Positions 46,753 to 55,060 of a stretch of DNA of 64,000 nt are shown one piece after another. Each line of letters begins with the position of its first letter. Within the stretch, counting starts at the first letter, position 1. The notes below the pieces were generated by a model. That model saw only the letters and a list, made by a program, of their open reading frames with translations, did not search any database and was not told the origin of the DNA. The position numbers were made by a program, and so were the translations under genes. Origin of the DNA: Gammaproteobacteria bacterium (GTDB lineage: Bacteria; Pseudomonadota; Gammaproteobacteria; Arenicellales; UBA868); the NCBI GenBank assembly GCA_022450155.1, contig JAKUQR010000011.1, forward strand, positions 1 to 64,000, in the 5' to 3' direction.

Positions 46753-47661
46753 TCAGAGGTCCAGCCGGTACACCCGCGCAGCGGTATCGTGGAAGAGCAT
46801 TCTTTTCTCGTCGAGTGAAAAGTCCGCGACCATTTTTTTGTAGGCACGAAAGAGATCGTCAAACGGTATCCGAAGGCCAGCAACCGGAAAGTTGCTTGCA
46901 AACATGCAGCGGTGTGGCCCGAACAGTTCGATAGCTTCCAGTACAATCGCACGGTTTTCTTCATACCGCCAGGGATCGTTCTTTAATCCCAGTTCTGAGA
47001 GTTTGACCACGGTGTTTGGCTCATTCGCCATTGCCTGCATGGCATCGCGCCAAAGGGTCATACCGGTTTGGCTGCGGTCCCATGGGAAACCCGTGTGGTT
47101 GATAATGACTGATGTCTGGGGAATCAGCCGGGTGATGTCCACGGCCTCTTTGAGATGCCACACGGGTACTCTCAGGTCGTAGCTCAGGTCATATTTTTCG
47201 AGCAGCCTCAGGCCGCGACGCCACAGCGGATCACCCATGGTACCGGGGGCATCGGGGGACAATACGCCGGGCGCATTCCCTGTTCTGGGTTTTGAACGGA
47301 TACCGCGCACCATGGACCGTTCTGCCTGTTGCGCGATGATGTCTTCCGCATCGGGCGTATCAAACCAGGCATGGGCAACGATCGCAGTGGGCATGCCGTG
47401 CGTTGCCGCGATCTGTTTAAGCCAGAGCGTTTCACCGATCTGGTCGGTGCGCTCGCGTTCGGCCTCGCAGTGCACAGTGGCGATGATGTTGTGCCCAGCG
47501 GAATCTCTACGGTAGTCGCGAGGGAGGTAATTACACCGTAGGGCAGAATAATCGCCCAGGAAAAAGTCCGGTTCAGGCTGGTCTGTTAAGAACGGATAAT
47601 GGCCCTGATCAAGATCCCACAGATGATGGTGAGCATCAATGATCTCAATGTCTTCAACCAT
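46753..47661 (-). CDS. Amidohydrolase family 2 (TIM-barrel) hydrolase
   Basis: The 302-residue protein has IIDAHHHLWD (HxH metal site) at about 7-16, ATVHCEAE, VIINHTGFPWDRS with the third His, and ASNFPVAGL with the usual Asp replaced by Asn (MFASNFP). This is the layout of fuconolactonase- and pyrone-dicarboxylate-lactonase-like hydrolases, which open lactones. The substrate is not known. It starts at ATG 47661 and lies 30 bases downstream of the TauD gene, probably one operon on the minus strand. Confidence 0.87.
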   Translation of the reverse strand: MVEDIEIIDAHHHLWDLDQGHYPFLTDQPEPDFFLGDYSALRCNYLPRDYRRDSAGHNIIATVHCEAERERTDQIGETLWLKQIAATHGMPTAIVAHAWFDTPDAEDIIAQQAERSMVRGIRSKPRTGNAPGVLSPDAPGTMGDPLWRRGLRLLEKYDLSYDLRVPVWHLKEAVDITRLIPQTSVIINHTGFPWDRSQTGMTLWRDAMQAMANEPNTVVKLSELGLKNDPWRYEENRAIVLEAIELFGPHRCMFASNFPVAGLRIPFDDLFRAYKKMVADFSLDEKRMLFHDTAARVYRLDL

Positions 47662-47691
47662 TGCGAAAGACTAGAACGCCTGACGATGTGG

Positions 47692-48558
47692 TCAACGGAA
47701 TACAGGTGCGTCACCAGACACTGTTGCGCGCAGCATCACGCGCCGGTATCGAGCGGAATCGTAGGACGCTACGGAGTGCATGGTGCACCGGTTGTCCCAC
47801 ATGATTACATCATTCTGTGTCCAGTGATGCTCGTAGACAAATCGGTCTTGCGTCGCAAATTCATAGATTTCTTCGAGGATCGGTCGGCTTTCTTCAGCAG
47901 ACAGGCCAACGATCTCAGAGATGGTATGCGGGCTGATATACAGTGCGGTGCGGCCGGTCACAGGGTGTGACCGTGTCATGGGGTGCTCCTGCACCAGTTC
48001 CTCATGCTGTTCTAACGAATGTGCTTTTTCACCAAACACCAGGGTCTGTATGTAGTCATAGCTGTGCACCGCATGGTGAGTATCGACCAACTCCTTGAGG
48101 TGCTGGGGAAGGGTTTCATAGGCCGTGTGTAAATTGCAGAAATAGGTCTCCCCGCCTTCAGGCGGCACTTCGGCGGCACGCAGCAGAGAGCCCAGGCTCG
48201 GGATCGCCCGAAATGAACTGTCGGTATGCCAGATCCGTGTACCGGTCAGGTACTTGGCTTGGTAGCTGTCCACCGAAAAGATCTGGCCATCCTCGTTCAC
48301 GTTCGAGACGCGATAGATCTCCTGCTGTACTGAGGAGCGGTGTTCTTTGGATGGATGAATCTCGAGTTCGCCGAAAAGGCCGCTGAAGCCTACCTGTTCG
48401 GCTTCCGTAATGTCTTGGTCCGGGAACAGCAGCAGGTGGTGGTCCAGAAGTGCTTGCTGGATAGTCTGAAAATCGTTCGGGTTAATATTACCTTTGAGGC
48501 GCGTACCGCGCACGCAAGCACCCAGTGGTGCATTCAGAGGCGTGATTTCAGTTGGCAT
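47692..48558 (-). CDS. TauD/TfdA-family Fe(II)/2-oxoglutarate dioxygenase
   Basis: The 288-residue protein is a closer match to TfdA/TauD in length than the gene at 6047. Seen: IWHTDSSFR (metal His and Asp), ETYFCNLHTAYETLP, HPVTGRTALYISPHT, distal His in WDNRCTMHSV and an RRVMLRATVSGD end with the 2-oxoglutarate Arg. It likely releases a small product by oxidative cleavage. AAGGA precedes the ATG at 48558. Confidence 0.92.
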   Translation of the reverse strand: MPTEITPLNAPLGACVRGTRLKGNINPNDFQTIQQALLDHHLLLFPDQDITEAEQVGFSGLFGELEIHPSKEHRSSVQQEIYRVSNVNEDGQIFSVDSYQAKYLTGTRIWHTDSSFRAIPSLGSLLRAAEVPPEGGETYFCNLHTAYETLPQHLKELVDTHHAVHSYDYIQTLVFGEKAHSLEQHEELVQEHPMTRSHPVTGRTALYISPHTISEIVGLSAEESRPILEEIYEFATQDRFVYEHHWTQNDVIMWDNRCTMHSVASYDSARYRRVMLRATVSGDAPVFR

Positions 48559-48680
48559 CAGGTGGTCCTTTGATCAGGCAGCATAACCGTTGGCAGTCGC
48601 TGGGAGACTGATGTCATTATAGGAGAATATTCAGCACATGAGCGTGATTCACTAAGCGATTTTCCCTTGATATCCTCGAC

Positions 48681-49862
48681 ATGCAGACAGTGAAGAAACA
48701 AACCCTGGCAGTGAGTGCTGGTGTGCACGCGACTCAGGATGGACTTACATCTACGGTCTACGTGCTGCTACCCATACTCGCGCAGAGTCTGGGCCTGAGT
48801 TACGCCCAGGTGGGGACCGTGCGGGCAGTCTATAGCGGCATGATGTGGGTGCTGGAAATTCCGGCCGGTATCTTGTCTGAGCGCTTTGGAGAACAACGCC
48901 TTTTGGTGTTTGGATTGATTGCGGCAGGTCTGGGTTACGGGATATTGTCGACTGCCAACAGCTTTTATGGTGTGTTGTTTGCGCTGTTGATCGCCGGTAC
49001 GGGCGCGGCATTTCAACACTCCCTGAGTTCTGCGCTGATCAGTCGGGTATACGACGGTCCCAGTCGGCGTGTGGCGCTCGGCACCTATAACGCCAGTGGT
49101 GATGCCGGCAAGTTGTTGTTTACAGCCGTTGCGAGCCTGCTGTTCGGTGTGGGCATTGCCTGGCAGACGGTTGTCAGCGGTTATGGGGTTCTGGCACTGC
49201 TTGCCTCGGCTGTACTGTGGCTGGTTCTGCGACGACTGCGCTCCAAAGGTGGTGAGTCGATCCAGGCCAGGAACCCAAGCACCACAGCCAGCTGGGGTAT
49301 TACTGACCGTTCAGGATTTCGATGGTTGGCTGCAATAGTGTTTTTCGACATTGCCGTACAGGACGGGTTTTTAGTGTTTGTTGCATTTCTGATGATTGAG
49401 AAAAACATACCCGCCGGTTTGGCCGCCTTCGCGGTTGTGGCAACGCTCGCGGGGGGGGTAATCGGAAAATATGCCTGTGGTCATCTGTCGGCACACATGG
49501 GGGTGGTTCGTTCTTTGTTTCTGGTCGAGGTATTCACTGCTGTAGGGATTGTGGGTGTCATCCTGTTGCCGCCAGTTGCGGCGTTTTGTTTGCTGCCCCT
49601 GGTGGGCATCGTGTTACAGGGGTCGTCGACCATCACCTATGGCTCAGTCAGTCAATTTGTGGATGAAGCCCGCCAGTCGCGTGGGTTTGCGCTGATCTAC
49701 AGCATGGCGAATGGTGCGTCTGTCGCCGGTCCGGTGGGATTTGGCATGATCAGTGATTTTTACAGTGTGGGTACTGCCGTGGCGATAATGGCGGGGGTGA
49801 CACTGCTGCCGCTGGGTATGTGTGGGCGATTACAGGCTGGCCTGAACCGGGTTGGTCAATAG
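48681..49862 (+). CDS. Major facilitator superfamily transporter
   Basis: The 393-residue protein has about twelve hydrophobic segments in two halves with a basic loop between (LRRLRSKGGES near 190). It has a cytoplasmic-loop motif 2-3 of MFS type (GILSERFGEQRLLVFG at about 59-74). It is an inner-membrane carrier; direction and solute cannot be told. It is divergent from the TauD gene and followed by 216 bases without a recognised gene. Confidence 0.85.
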   Translation: MQTVKKQTLAVSAGVHATQDGLTSTVYVLLPILAQSLGLSYAQVGTVRAVYSGMMWVLEIPAGILSERFGEQRLLVFGLIAAGLGYGILSTANSFYGVLFALLIAGTGAAFQHSLSSALISRVYDGPSRRVALGTYNASGDAGKLLFTAVASLLFGVGIAWQTVVSGYGVLALLASAVLWLVLRRLRSKGGESIQARNPSTTASWGITDRSGFRWLAAIVFFDIAVQDGFLVFVAFLMIEKNIPAGLAAFAVVATLAGGVIGKYACGHLSAHMGVVRSLFLVEVFTAVGIVGVILLPPVAAFCLLPLVGIVLQGSSTITYGSVSQFVDEARQSRGFALIYSMANGASVAGPVGFGMISDFYSVGTAVAIMAGVTLLPLGMCGRLQAGLNRVGQ

Positions 49863-50078
49863 GGTATAACGATGCTTCACAATGTGCTTGGGTTCCAGAT
49901 AACACCTTAGCTGGCCAGCCGGGCTGCGAACATGCTATGACTTTTTTAAAAGAGGAACTACGTCATTCGATGGTCCAGGTGCGCTGTGAAAAGTTGTCTG
50001 ATCTGCCTGCACACCCCCTCGATTAATAATCTTAAAATTTCTACAATCGTCGACGCTGACAGATCAGGAGTCCGTTAA

Positions 50079-50798
50079 ATGTCCAACAATGTAGTCACAG
50101 AACTCGCACCGACTGGCACCCTGCGTGCCGCGATTAATCTGGCCAACTTCCTGCTAGTGAGCTCAAGGGCCGACAATGGTGACCCCCAGGGTGTGGCGCC
50201 GGATCTCGCGGCGGCGATCGCGGACAGTCTGGGCGTGGGTGTTTCGTACGTACCGTTTGAACGACCCGGGCCCCTGGCTGATGCTGCCGTGGAGGGCGTC
50301 TGGGATATCGGACTGATTGCTGTGGAACCGGCTCGCGCTGAACACATCGAATTTACCGAGCCGTATGTTGAGATAGAGGCAACCTATCTGGTGTCTGGTG
50401 ATTCAGATATCCGGACGATTTCGGAGGTCGATCAGCCTGGTGTCCGGATCGCGATAGCCGCGCGCAGTGCCTACGATCTTTATCTCAGTCGAAATCTGCA
50501 GCATGCAGAGCTGATCAGGGCTGAAGGGATTGACGGCTCGTTCGATCTTTTTGTTGGCGAAGGACTGGACGCGCTGGCTGGACTGAGACCGCGTCTGCTC
50601 TCGGACGTGGTGCAGATTGAAAATGCGCGCATACTCGACGGCCGGTTTACCGCGGTACAGCAGGCCGTGGGTACCCCTTCCGATCGAACCGCGGGCGCGG
50701 CCTACCTGCGGGATTTTGTTGCAGAAGCCAAAGCCAGCGGCCTGATTACCGAACTGATCGCACGTCATCAGGTGGATGGCCTTTTGGTAGCAAGTTGA
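50079..50798 (+). CDS. Solute-binding protein family 3-like protein without signal peptide
   Basis: The 239-residue protein has the family 3 (amino-acid binding) pattern: GTLRAAINLANFLLVS, GVAPDLAAAIADSLGVGVSYVPF, WDIGLIAVEPARAEHIEFTEPYVEIEATYLV and VRIAIAARSAYDLYL. The N-terminus starts directly with the fold and has no signal peptide or lipobox, and no permease or ATPase gene is next to it. It may be a cytosolic sensor or enzyme-like relative, or the upstream part was lost. It ends before a shared terminator. Confidence 0.8.
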   Translation: MSNNVVTELAPTGTLRAAINLANFLLVSSRADNGDPQGVAPDLAAAIADSLGVGVSYVPFERPGPLADAAVEGVWDIGLIAVEPARAEHIEFTEPYVEIEATYLVSGDSDIRTISEVDQPGVRIAIAARSAYDLYLSRNLQHAELIRAEGIDGSFDLFVGEGLDALAGLRPRLLSDVVQIENARILDGRFTAVQQAVGTPSDRTAGAAYLRDFVAEAKASGLITELIARHQVDGLLVAS

Positions 50799-50897
50799 CG
50801 ATCAGTGACCGGTGATCCAGCTTTCAGATTCAGGACCGTGAATCGATGCCACTTAAGTACGTCGCCACAAACTGGGTGTGTTTCAGTTGAGAAAGCA

Positions 50898-50931
50898 AAA
50901 GCGGTGCAACCGGTATCGGTTACACCGCTTC
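50898..50931. terminator. Bidirectional terminator between convergent genes
   Basis: AGCGGTG-c-AACCG, a GTAT loop and CGGTT-a-CACCGCT form a strong 12-pair stem with one mismatch. A-rich sequence lies on the left and a partly T-rich stretch (TCAATTTAGTTT) on the right, so it can stop transcripts from both the 50079 gene and the convergent 50973 gene. Confidence 0.8.
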
Positions 50932-50972
50932 AATTTAGTTTGTCGTTCTGGTAACGAGTTCTGATACAACGA

Positions 50973-51587
50973 CTACATCATAACCCGCACAATCGCCCGC
51001 AGATTGACATTGAAACTCGAAAGTGCTGCCTGGTAGGCCGCATCGGCGGTCAGTGCGTCGTAGGTTTTCTCGATCGCCGCCATCGATGGATAGGTGACGC
51101 CGAGTAAGCGGTTGCCCGCATTGCTGCCGGTTACCAGTGTCCCGTAGCGCAGCGTGAGTGCACCGCCATCCGCAAAGATGGGTGCCAGCTGAGTGACAGT
51201 GTCAATCATGGTATCGGCTGCAGTAACTCGCGTGAGTACAATGAACTTGGGAGTTTTGGTCGTATTCTGGTCAAAGGGCACGGCATGTATTTTGAGGAGG
51301 TTTCGCATGACCACGCTGACCTTGCCGCTGGCCATCATCGCTGCATAATCCGAAGACGCAGCATACACATCCAGCGCTTTTTCAAATCCGTCCATTCCTT
51401 CGTAGGCCTGGAACAAAGCCAATGAGCCGGCTTGTTCTCCGGTGGTGATGATGCCTGCCCGGACAACGATTGCACCGGCTTTGGATTTAAGGTCATCGAT
51501 GACACTTCCGATCTGTTCCATCGCAGTCGCTACATAAGTGGGGTCACATTTAGCCACGGTAATCACAAAATAATTGGCATCGGCCAT
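50973..51587 (-). CDS. Hypothetical protein with two tandem dimeric alpha-beta-barrel-like repeats
   Basis: The 204-residue protein has AGGAGG before the ATG. The two halves repeat the same pattern: ITVAKCDPTYVATAMEQI ... VVRAGIITTGEQAGSLALFQAYEGM against VLTRVTAADTMIDTVTQL ... TLRYGTLVTGSNAGNRLLGVTYPSM, each ending in an ALDVYAA/ALTADAAY and M-R-N/L-R-A strand. This looks like an internal duplication of a ferredoxin-like (ABM-type) domain. No catalytic motif is evident; function is unknown. It is a single gene with its own terminator. Confidence 0.75.
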   Translation of the reverse strand: MADANYFVITVAKCDPTYVATAMEQIGSVIDDLKSKAGAIVVRAGIITTGEQAGSLALFQAYEGMDGFEKALDVYAASSDYAAMMASGKVSVVMRNLLKIHAVPFDQNTTKTPKFIVLTRVTAADTMIDTVTQLAPIFADGGALTLRYGTLVTGSNAGNRLLGVTYPSMAAIEKTYDALTADAAYQAALSSFNVNLRAIVRVMM

Positions 51588-51795
51588 AGTTATATCCTCC
51601 TGCTGTTGTTGGATTGATCGCTACGCCAGGTGTTTAACCTGCATGAGTTATGTTACACCACCGTGGTGATGATCGTAATCGGTTTAAGGTTGTACTTAGG
51701 ACTTTTAGTATACTGATTGGTACCGAAGCCACTGGCCTGATAGGGGATAAATGACCCCCCACGCATGTCGCCACTTTGGTTAAGGTACAGCAACT

Positions 51796-52008
51796 ATGGT
51801 CAGTACATTTAAAGCGGTTCATGCGCAGGGTTACCATCAGATCATGGGTCGTTTCAGCACCCGGTTGGCGACTTCATTTTTGAACTACGTCGGTACCGTG
51901 CCCGGGCAGGCTATTCTGGATGTGTTTCTAAGTGGCAAGCCGGACGGGTTCCGGTCCTTTCTCGCCTCGGCCTGGATCTGTAAAGGTATTGTTGCTGAAG
52001 CCGGTTAG
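51796..52008 (+). pseudogene. SAM-dependent methyltransferase remnant with the core deleted in frame
   Basis: The 70 codons join the usual start of a class I methyltransferase (YHQIMGRFSTRLATSFLNY, then VLD-type strand AILDV) directly to its usual end (LSGKPDGFRSFLASAWICKG). Intact relatives have roughly 180 residues between, including the GCGTG SAM loop that should follow LDV. The cut falls exactly after LDV and the frame is kept. No SAM binding is possible. The two ends are recognised from family wording. Confidence 0.75.
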
Positions 52009-52074
52009 CGGTTGGATTGCGTGTCAGGGAAAGATTACTGAAAACGACAGGCTTTACGGAGGTATGATCTACGG

Positions 52075-52809
52075 ATGATTGAACACCATATTGATATTGC
52101 GACTGATGACGGCCAGATGGCCACCTTCATCACCTATCCCGAGTCCGGTGGACCATTTCCTGTTGTGCTGTTTTTAATCGATGCGCCTGGAAAGCGTGAA
52201 GAATTGCACGACATGGCCCGGCGGATCAGTGCAACGGGCTACTACGTCGTGCTTTCCAATCTCTACTATCGCGATGTCCGCTCGTTTACGGTGCATCGGG
52301 AAGACCCCGCCAGTACCGAGCAGATGTTCGATCTGATGTCGAATCTTGACAATCGTCTGGTTGCTCAGGATGCTGCTGCGATGCTGGCCCATGCAGACGC
52401 CGATGCTGTTGCGGATGCCAGCCGGGTCGGCGTTACCGGGTATTGCATGAGCGGGCCCTTTGCATTGTGGATCGCTGCAGAATTTCCGGAGGTGGTGAAA
52501 TCGGCTGCTTCGATCCACGGGGTGCGCCTTGCCGTGGATGCCGAGGATTCTCCACACACCCGGGCAGCGGAAATGAAGGGTGAGATCTTGGTTATGGCAG
52601 CCGAGCATGATGCCTATGTGGACCGGGCACATTACGATCGGCTGGTCGGTGCGTTCGAAGCGGCAGGAACCAATGCCCATTGCGAGTGGATCGATGGCGC
52701 ACACCATGGGTTTGTGTTTCCCAACCGTGCCAAGTTCGACAAAGAGGCAGCAGAACGTCACTGGGAACTGCTGCACTGCTTGTTTGATCGCACACTCAAA
52801 AAACAATAG
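52075..52809 (+). CDS. Dienelactone hydrolase-family alpha/beta hydrolase
   Basis: The 244-residue protein has Cys nucleophile 124 in GVTGYCMSG, the acid Asp in AAEHDAYVD and the base His in AHHGFVFP, the Cys-Asp-His triad of dienelactone hydrolases. These open lactones made by ring cleavage of chlorocatechols and others. The ATG at 52075 has a GGAGG run 9 bases before. It could serve the aromatic pathway further left, but it is over 5 kb away, so this is only a suggestion. Confidence 0.88.
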   Translation: MIEHHIDIATDDGQMATFITYPESGGPFPVVLFLIDAPGKREELHDMARRISATGYYVVLSNLYYRDVRSFTVHREDPASTEQMFDLMSNLDNRLVAQDAAAMLAHADADAVADASRVGVTGYCMSGPFALWIAAEFPEVVKSAASIHGVRLAVDAEDSPHTRAAEMKGEILVMAAEHDAYVDRAHYDRLVGAFEAAGTNAHCEWIDGAHHGFVFPNRAKFDKEAAERHWELLHCLFDRTLKKQ

Positions 52810-52922
52810 GTTTGAGTCTGCTCGGCCAGTACATTGTCGCTACCAGGGCAATCTTTCCCCCAAACTGGCGACTATGCAGTTGAGCGGGGCGACTTTTACC
52901 AACTTTGCCTGAGGAGAGTCGA

Positions 52923-53336
52923 ATGAAGGTTGATGGCGGTTGCTTATGCGGATATATCACTTACGAAGCAGAAGTTGACCCTGAAAAGGTGGCGGTTTGC
53001 CACTGCACAGATTGTCAGACCCATTCCGGTACCGCCTTTGGTGTGGTGGTAGGGATTGCCGATAACCAGTTTCAGCTGCGAACAGGGGAACTCAAGACTT
53101 ATCAGAAAACAGCTGACAGCGGTACACTGCGGGCACTCGCGTTTTGTCCGGAATGTGGGACCCGGATCTATGCGCGAACCGAGGATGACGACTCCAAGTT
53201 CTTCGGCTTGCGGGTCGGTACGGTGACTCAACGCAATGAGTTGGTACCTAAAGTGCAGGTGTGGTGCCGTTCCGAACAGGACTGGGTCGCTGATCTGTCG
53301 TCAATTCCGAAGGTCGACCGACAACCGCAGCTTTAA
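52923..53336 (+). CDS. GFA/CENP-V-family zinc protein
   Basis: From ATG 52923 with GAGGAG 6 bases upstream, the protein has 137 residues. Zinc ligands are C7 and C9 in GGCLCG, C26, C28 and C31 in CHCTDC, and the CPEC pair near 82-85. The family is named for glutathione-dependent formaldehyde-activating enzyme, although few members are proven to do that. It would be soluble. A TTG at 52905 is an unlikely start. Confidence 0.9.
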   Translation: MKVDGGCLCGYITYEAEVDPEKVAVCHCTDCQTHSGTAFGVVVGIADNQFQLRTGELKTYQKTADSGTLRALAFCPECGTRIYARTEDDDSKFFGLRVGTVTQRNELVPKVQVWCRSEQDWVADLSSIPKVDRQPQL

Positions 53337-53450
53337 TTGCGCTAGGATGTTCAACAGGTCTGAAGGGTTCACGGCGTCATATAGGATTCCCGAGCACAGG
53401 AGATTGCTCATGAACGGGTCATCTTGCTTGAAGCCGAAAAACAGTTTTTG

Positions 53451-53840
53451 ATGAACGTCTTTCTAATTCTGGCAGCTGTGTTGGGCACTTTGGGATTGCT
53501 AGCCGGCAGTCTCGGTGCCCATTTGTGGCAGGATCTTTTGACAGATTCGGATGTTGCGGGCCGATTTCAGCGAGCCGAAGAATATCTCTTCTACCACGCC
53601 TTGATGCTCGCGGTGGTTGCGTTACTGGTCGAACGATTTCCGACGCAGAAATTCCAGTCGGTCGGCTGGTGTCTTGCAGTCGGTGTGTTTATTTTTTCCG
53701 GCAGCCTGCTGGTGTACAGCGTGACTGGATTTCGACCTATCATCAAAATTACCCCGCTTGGCGGTTCTCTATTGATTATCGGCTGGATACTGTTGGGAAT
53801 ACGGTCATGGCAGATGTATCGCCGGCACAGGGGCCGATAG
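53451..53840 (+). CDS. DUF423-family inner-membrane protein
   Basis: From ATG 53451 the protein has 129 residues and four membrane segments: an N-terminal LILAAVLGTLGLLAGSLGAH, a Y-x-x-F-Y-H-A-L segment typical of DUF423 (EEYLFYHALMLAVVALLV), SVGWCLAVGVFIFSGSLL and PLGGSLLIIGWILLG. The family includes E. coli YgdD, of unknown function. The upstream in-frame ATG at 53424 would add an unlikely charged start. Confidence 0.9.
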   Translation: MNVFLILAAVLGTLGLLAGSLGAHLWQDLLTDSDVAGRFQRAEEYLFYHALMLAVVALLVERFPTQKFQSVGWCLAVGVFIFSGSLLVYSVTGFRPIIKITPLGGSLLIIGWILLGIRSWQMYRRHRGR

Positions 53841-53864
53841 CAGTCTCGGAACAGAGAGAGTTTA

Positions 53865-54803
53865 GTGACAGGCACCCACACAATTCACGCCAAGCACCAC
53901 CATTTTGGCTGGGATAATTCATTCCTGCCAGTGATCACCGTGGCGCCGGGTGACTCGATGGAAATCGATACAGTCGACTCATCAGGTGGCCAGCTGACGG
54001 TGAATTCGAGGGTGGGAGATGTGTCGGTACTCGACTTTGAGAAGGTCAACCCTGTCACCGGTCCGATCCGGGTCGACGGTGCCGATCCGGGGGATATTCT
54101 CAAAGTGACCATCGATCATTTCGCTCCCTCTGGTTGGGGCTGGACGGCGGTAATCCCCGGGTTCGGTCTGCTGGCCGATCAGTTTACGGAGCCTGCGCTA
54201 CACACCTGGAGCTATGATCCGAATGCTCTGTCACCTGCTGCCTATGGGCCGGGTGGCCGTGTTCCGTTGAAACCATTCTGTGGAACGATTGGCGTAGCGC
54301 CGGCGGCTGATGGACTGCACAGTGTTGTGCCACCGCGTCGAGTCGGTGGCAACATGGACATTCGCGATCTCTGCGCTGGCAGTGTGTTGTATCTGCCGGT
54401 GGAAGTAGCGGGGGCTTTGTTCTCTATTGGTGACACCCACGCCGCCCAGGGTGACGGGGAGGTCTGTGGCACTGCAATTGAGAGTCCGATGTCTGTGGGC
54501 CTGAGCTTCGAGCTGATTAAGCAGACGCCTTTGGCATTTCCACGATACGAGACCACAGGTCCCGTCACAAGCCATTTTGATCTGAAGGGTTATCAGGTCA
54601 CCACTGGAATCGGTGACGACCTGATGCAGGGAGCCCGGGATGCCGTGAGCGGGATGATCGATCTATTGAGCACGCAGCAGGGTATCTCGGCCGTTGAAGC
54701 CTATATGCTTTGCAGTGTGTGTGCAGACCTCCGGATAAGCGAAATCGTCGATCAGCCCAACTGGGTCGTGTCGCTGTATTTTCCGAAAATTGTGTTTGAT
54801 TAA
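53865..54803 (+). CDS. Acetamidase/formamidase-family hydrolase
   Basis: The 312-residue protein has the FmdA/AmdA pattern: ADPGDILKVTIDHF, the central FCGTIGVAPA motif with the conserved Cys, GGNMDIRDLCAGSVLYLPV and GDTHAAQGDGEVCGTAIE. These enzymes hydrolyse short amides to acid and ammonia. The start is GTG 53865 with GAGAGAG upstream. Together with the amidase at 4424 it points to amide nitrogen use. It is separated from the small-peptide unit by its own 3' end. Confidence 0.92.
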   Translation: MTGTHTIHAKHHHFGWDNSFLPVITVAPGDSMEIDTVDSSGGQLTVNSRVGDVSVLDFEKVNPVTGPIRVDGADPGDILKVTIDHFAPSGWGWTAVIPGFGLLADQFTEPALHTWSYDPNALSPAAYGPGGRVPLKPFCGTIGVAPAADGLHSVVPPRRVGGNMDIRDLCAGSVLYLPVEVAGALFSIGDTHAAQGDGEVCGTAIESPMSVGLSFELIKQTPLAFPRYETTGPVTSHFDLKGYQVTTGIGDDLMQGARDAVSGMIDLLSTQQGISAVEAYMLCSVCADLRISEIVDQPNWVVSLYFPKIVFD

Positions 54804-54844
54804 ACCGCAGGTTGGCTGCTAGACATGACACGAATGGCAGTCAC

Positions 54845-54872
54845 AACAAAAGACGCCCACCGAAGTGGGCGC
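54845..54872 (-). terminator. Intrinsic terminator of the 24-codon unit
   Basis: On the minus strand GCGCCCAC, a stable TTCG loop and GTGGGCGT are followed by CTTTTGTT. This is a classic intrinsic terminator. A further hairpin, CCAGTGA with a six-base loop and TCACTGG at 54887-54906, lies between it and the ORF stop. Confidence 0.88.
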
Positions 54873-54920
54873 CGTGATTGGTCATCCCAGTGAACACTAT
54901 CACTGGATAGGGTGCTGTTC

Positions 54921-54995
54921 TTAGCTCAGGAGGTTGCTCTTAAGTTCCGATAAAACACCAAAGTCCACTGGGAATATACGCATATCACTAGACAT
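54921..54995 (-). CDS. 24-residue peptide with near-perfect Shine-Dalgarno
   Basis: An ATG at 54995 opens 24 codons ending in TAA at 54921. The Shine-Dalgarno AAGGAGGTGATCA (54997-55009) is complementary to nearly the whole anti-SD end of 16S rRNA, with 7 bases between GGAGG and ATG. The peptide starts MSSDMRIFPVDFG and ends in a leucine-rich, weakly basic tail; it has no Cys or Trp. A promoter, a 3' hairpin and a terminator flank it, so it is an independent transcript of about 180 nt. I know no matching family. It could be a modified-peptide precursor, a regulatory peptide or the coding part of a dual-function RNA. Confidence 0.6.
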   Translation of the reverse strand: MSSDMRIFPVDFGVLSELKSNLLS

Positions 54996-55031
54996 GTGAT
55001 CACCTCCTTCTAAGTTGTTCGTCGGGCCTCA

Positions 55032-55060
55032 AGTGTAGAGCGAACCTGGCACTGTGGCAA
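55032..55060 (-). promoter_or_regulatory. Sigma-70-type promoter of the 24-codon unit
   Basis: On the minus strand TTGCCA (-35) is separated by exactly 17 bases from TACACT (-10). This places a start about 28 bases before the Shine-Dalgarno site, in line with the short transcript proposed. Matches are 5 of 6 and 4 of 6 to consensus. Confidence 0.6.

Noticed and set aside
49863-50078. Open frame across the gap after the MFS gene
   Set aside because: Composition and lack of start signals give no support for a gene; the 216 bases look non-coding.
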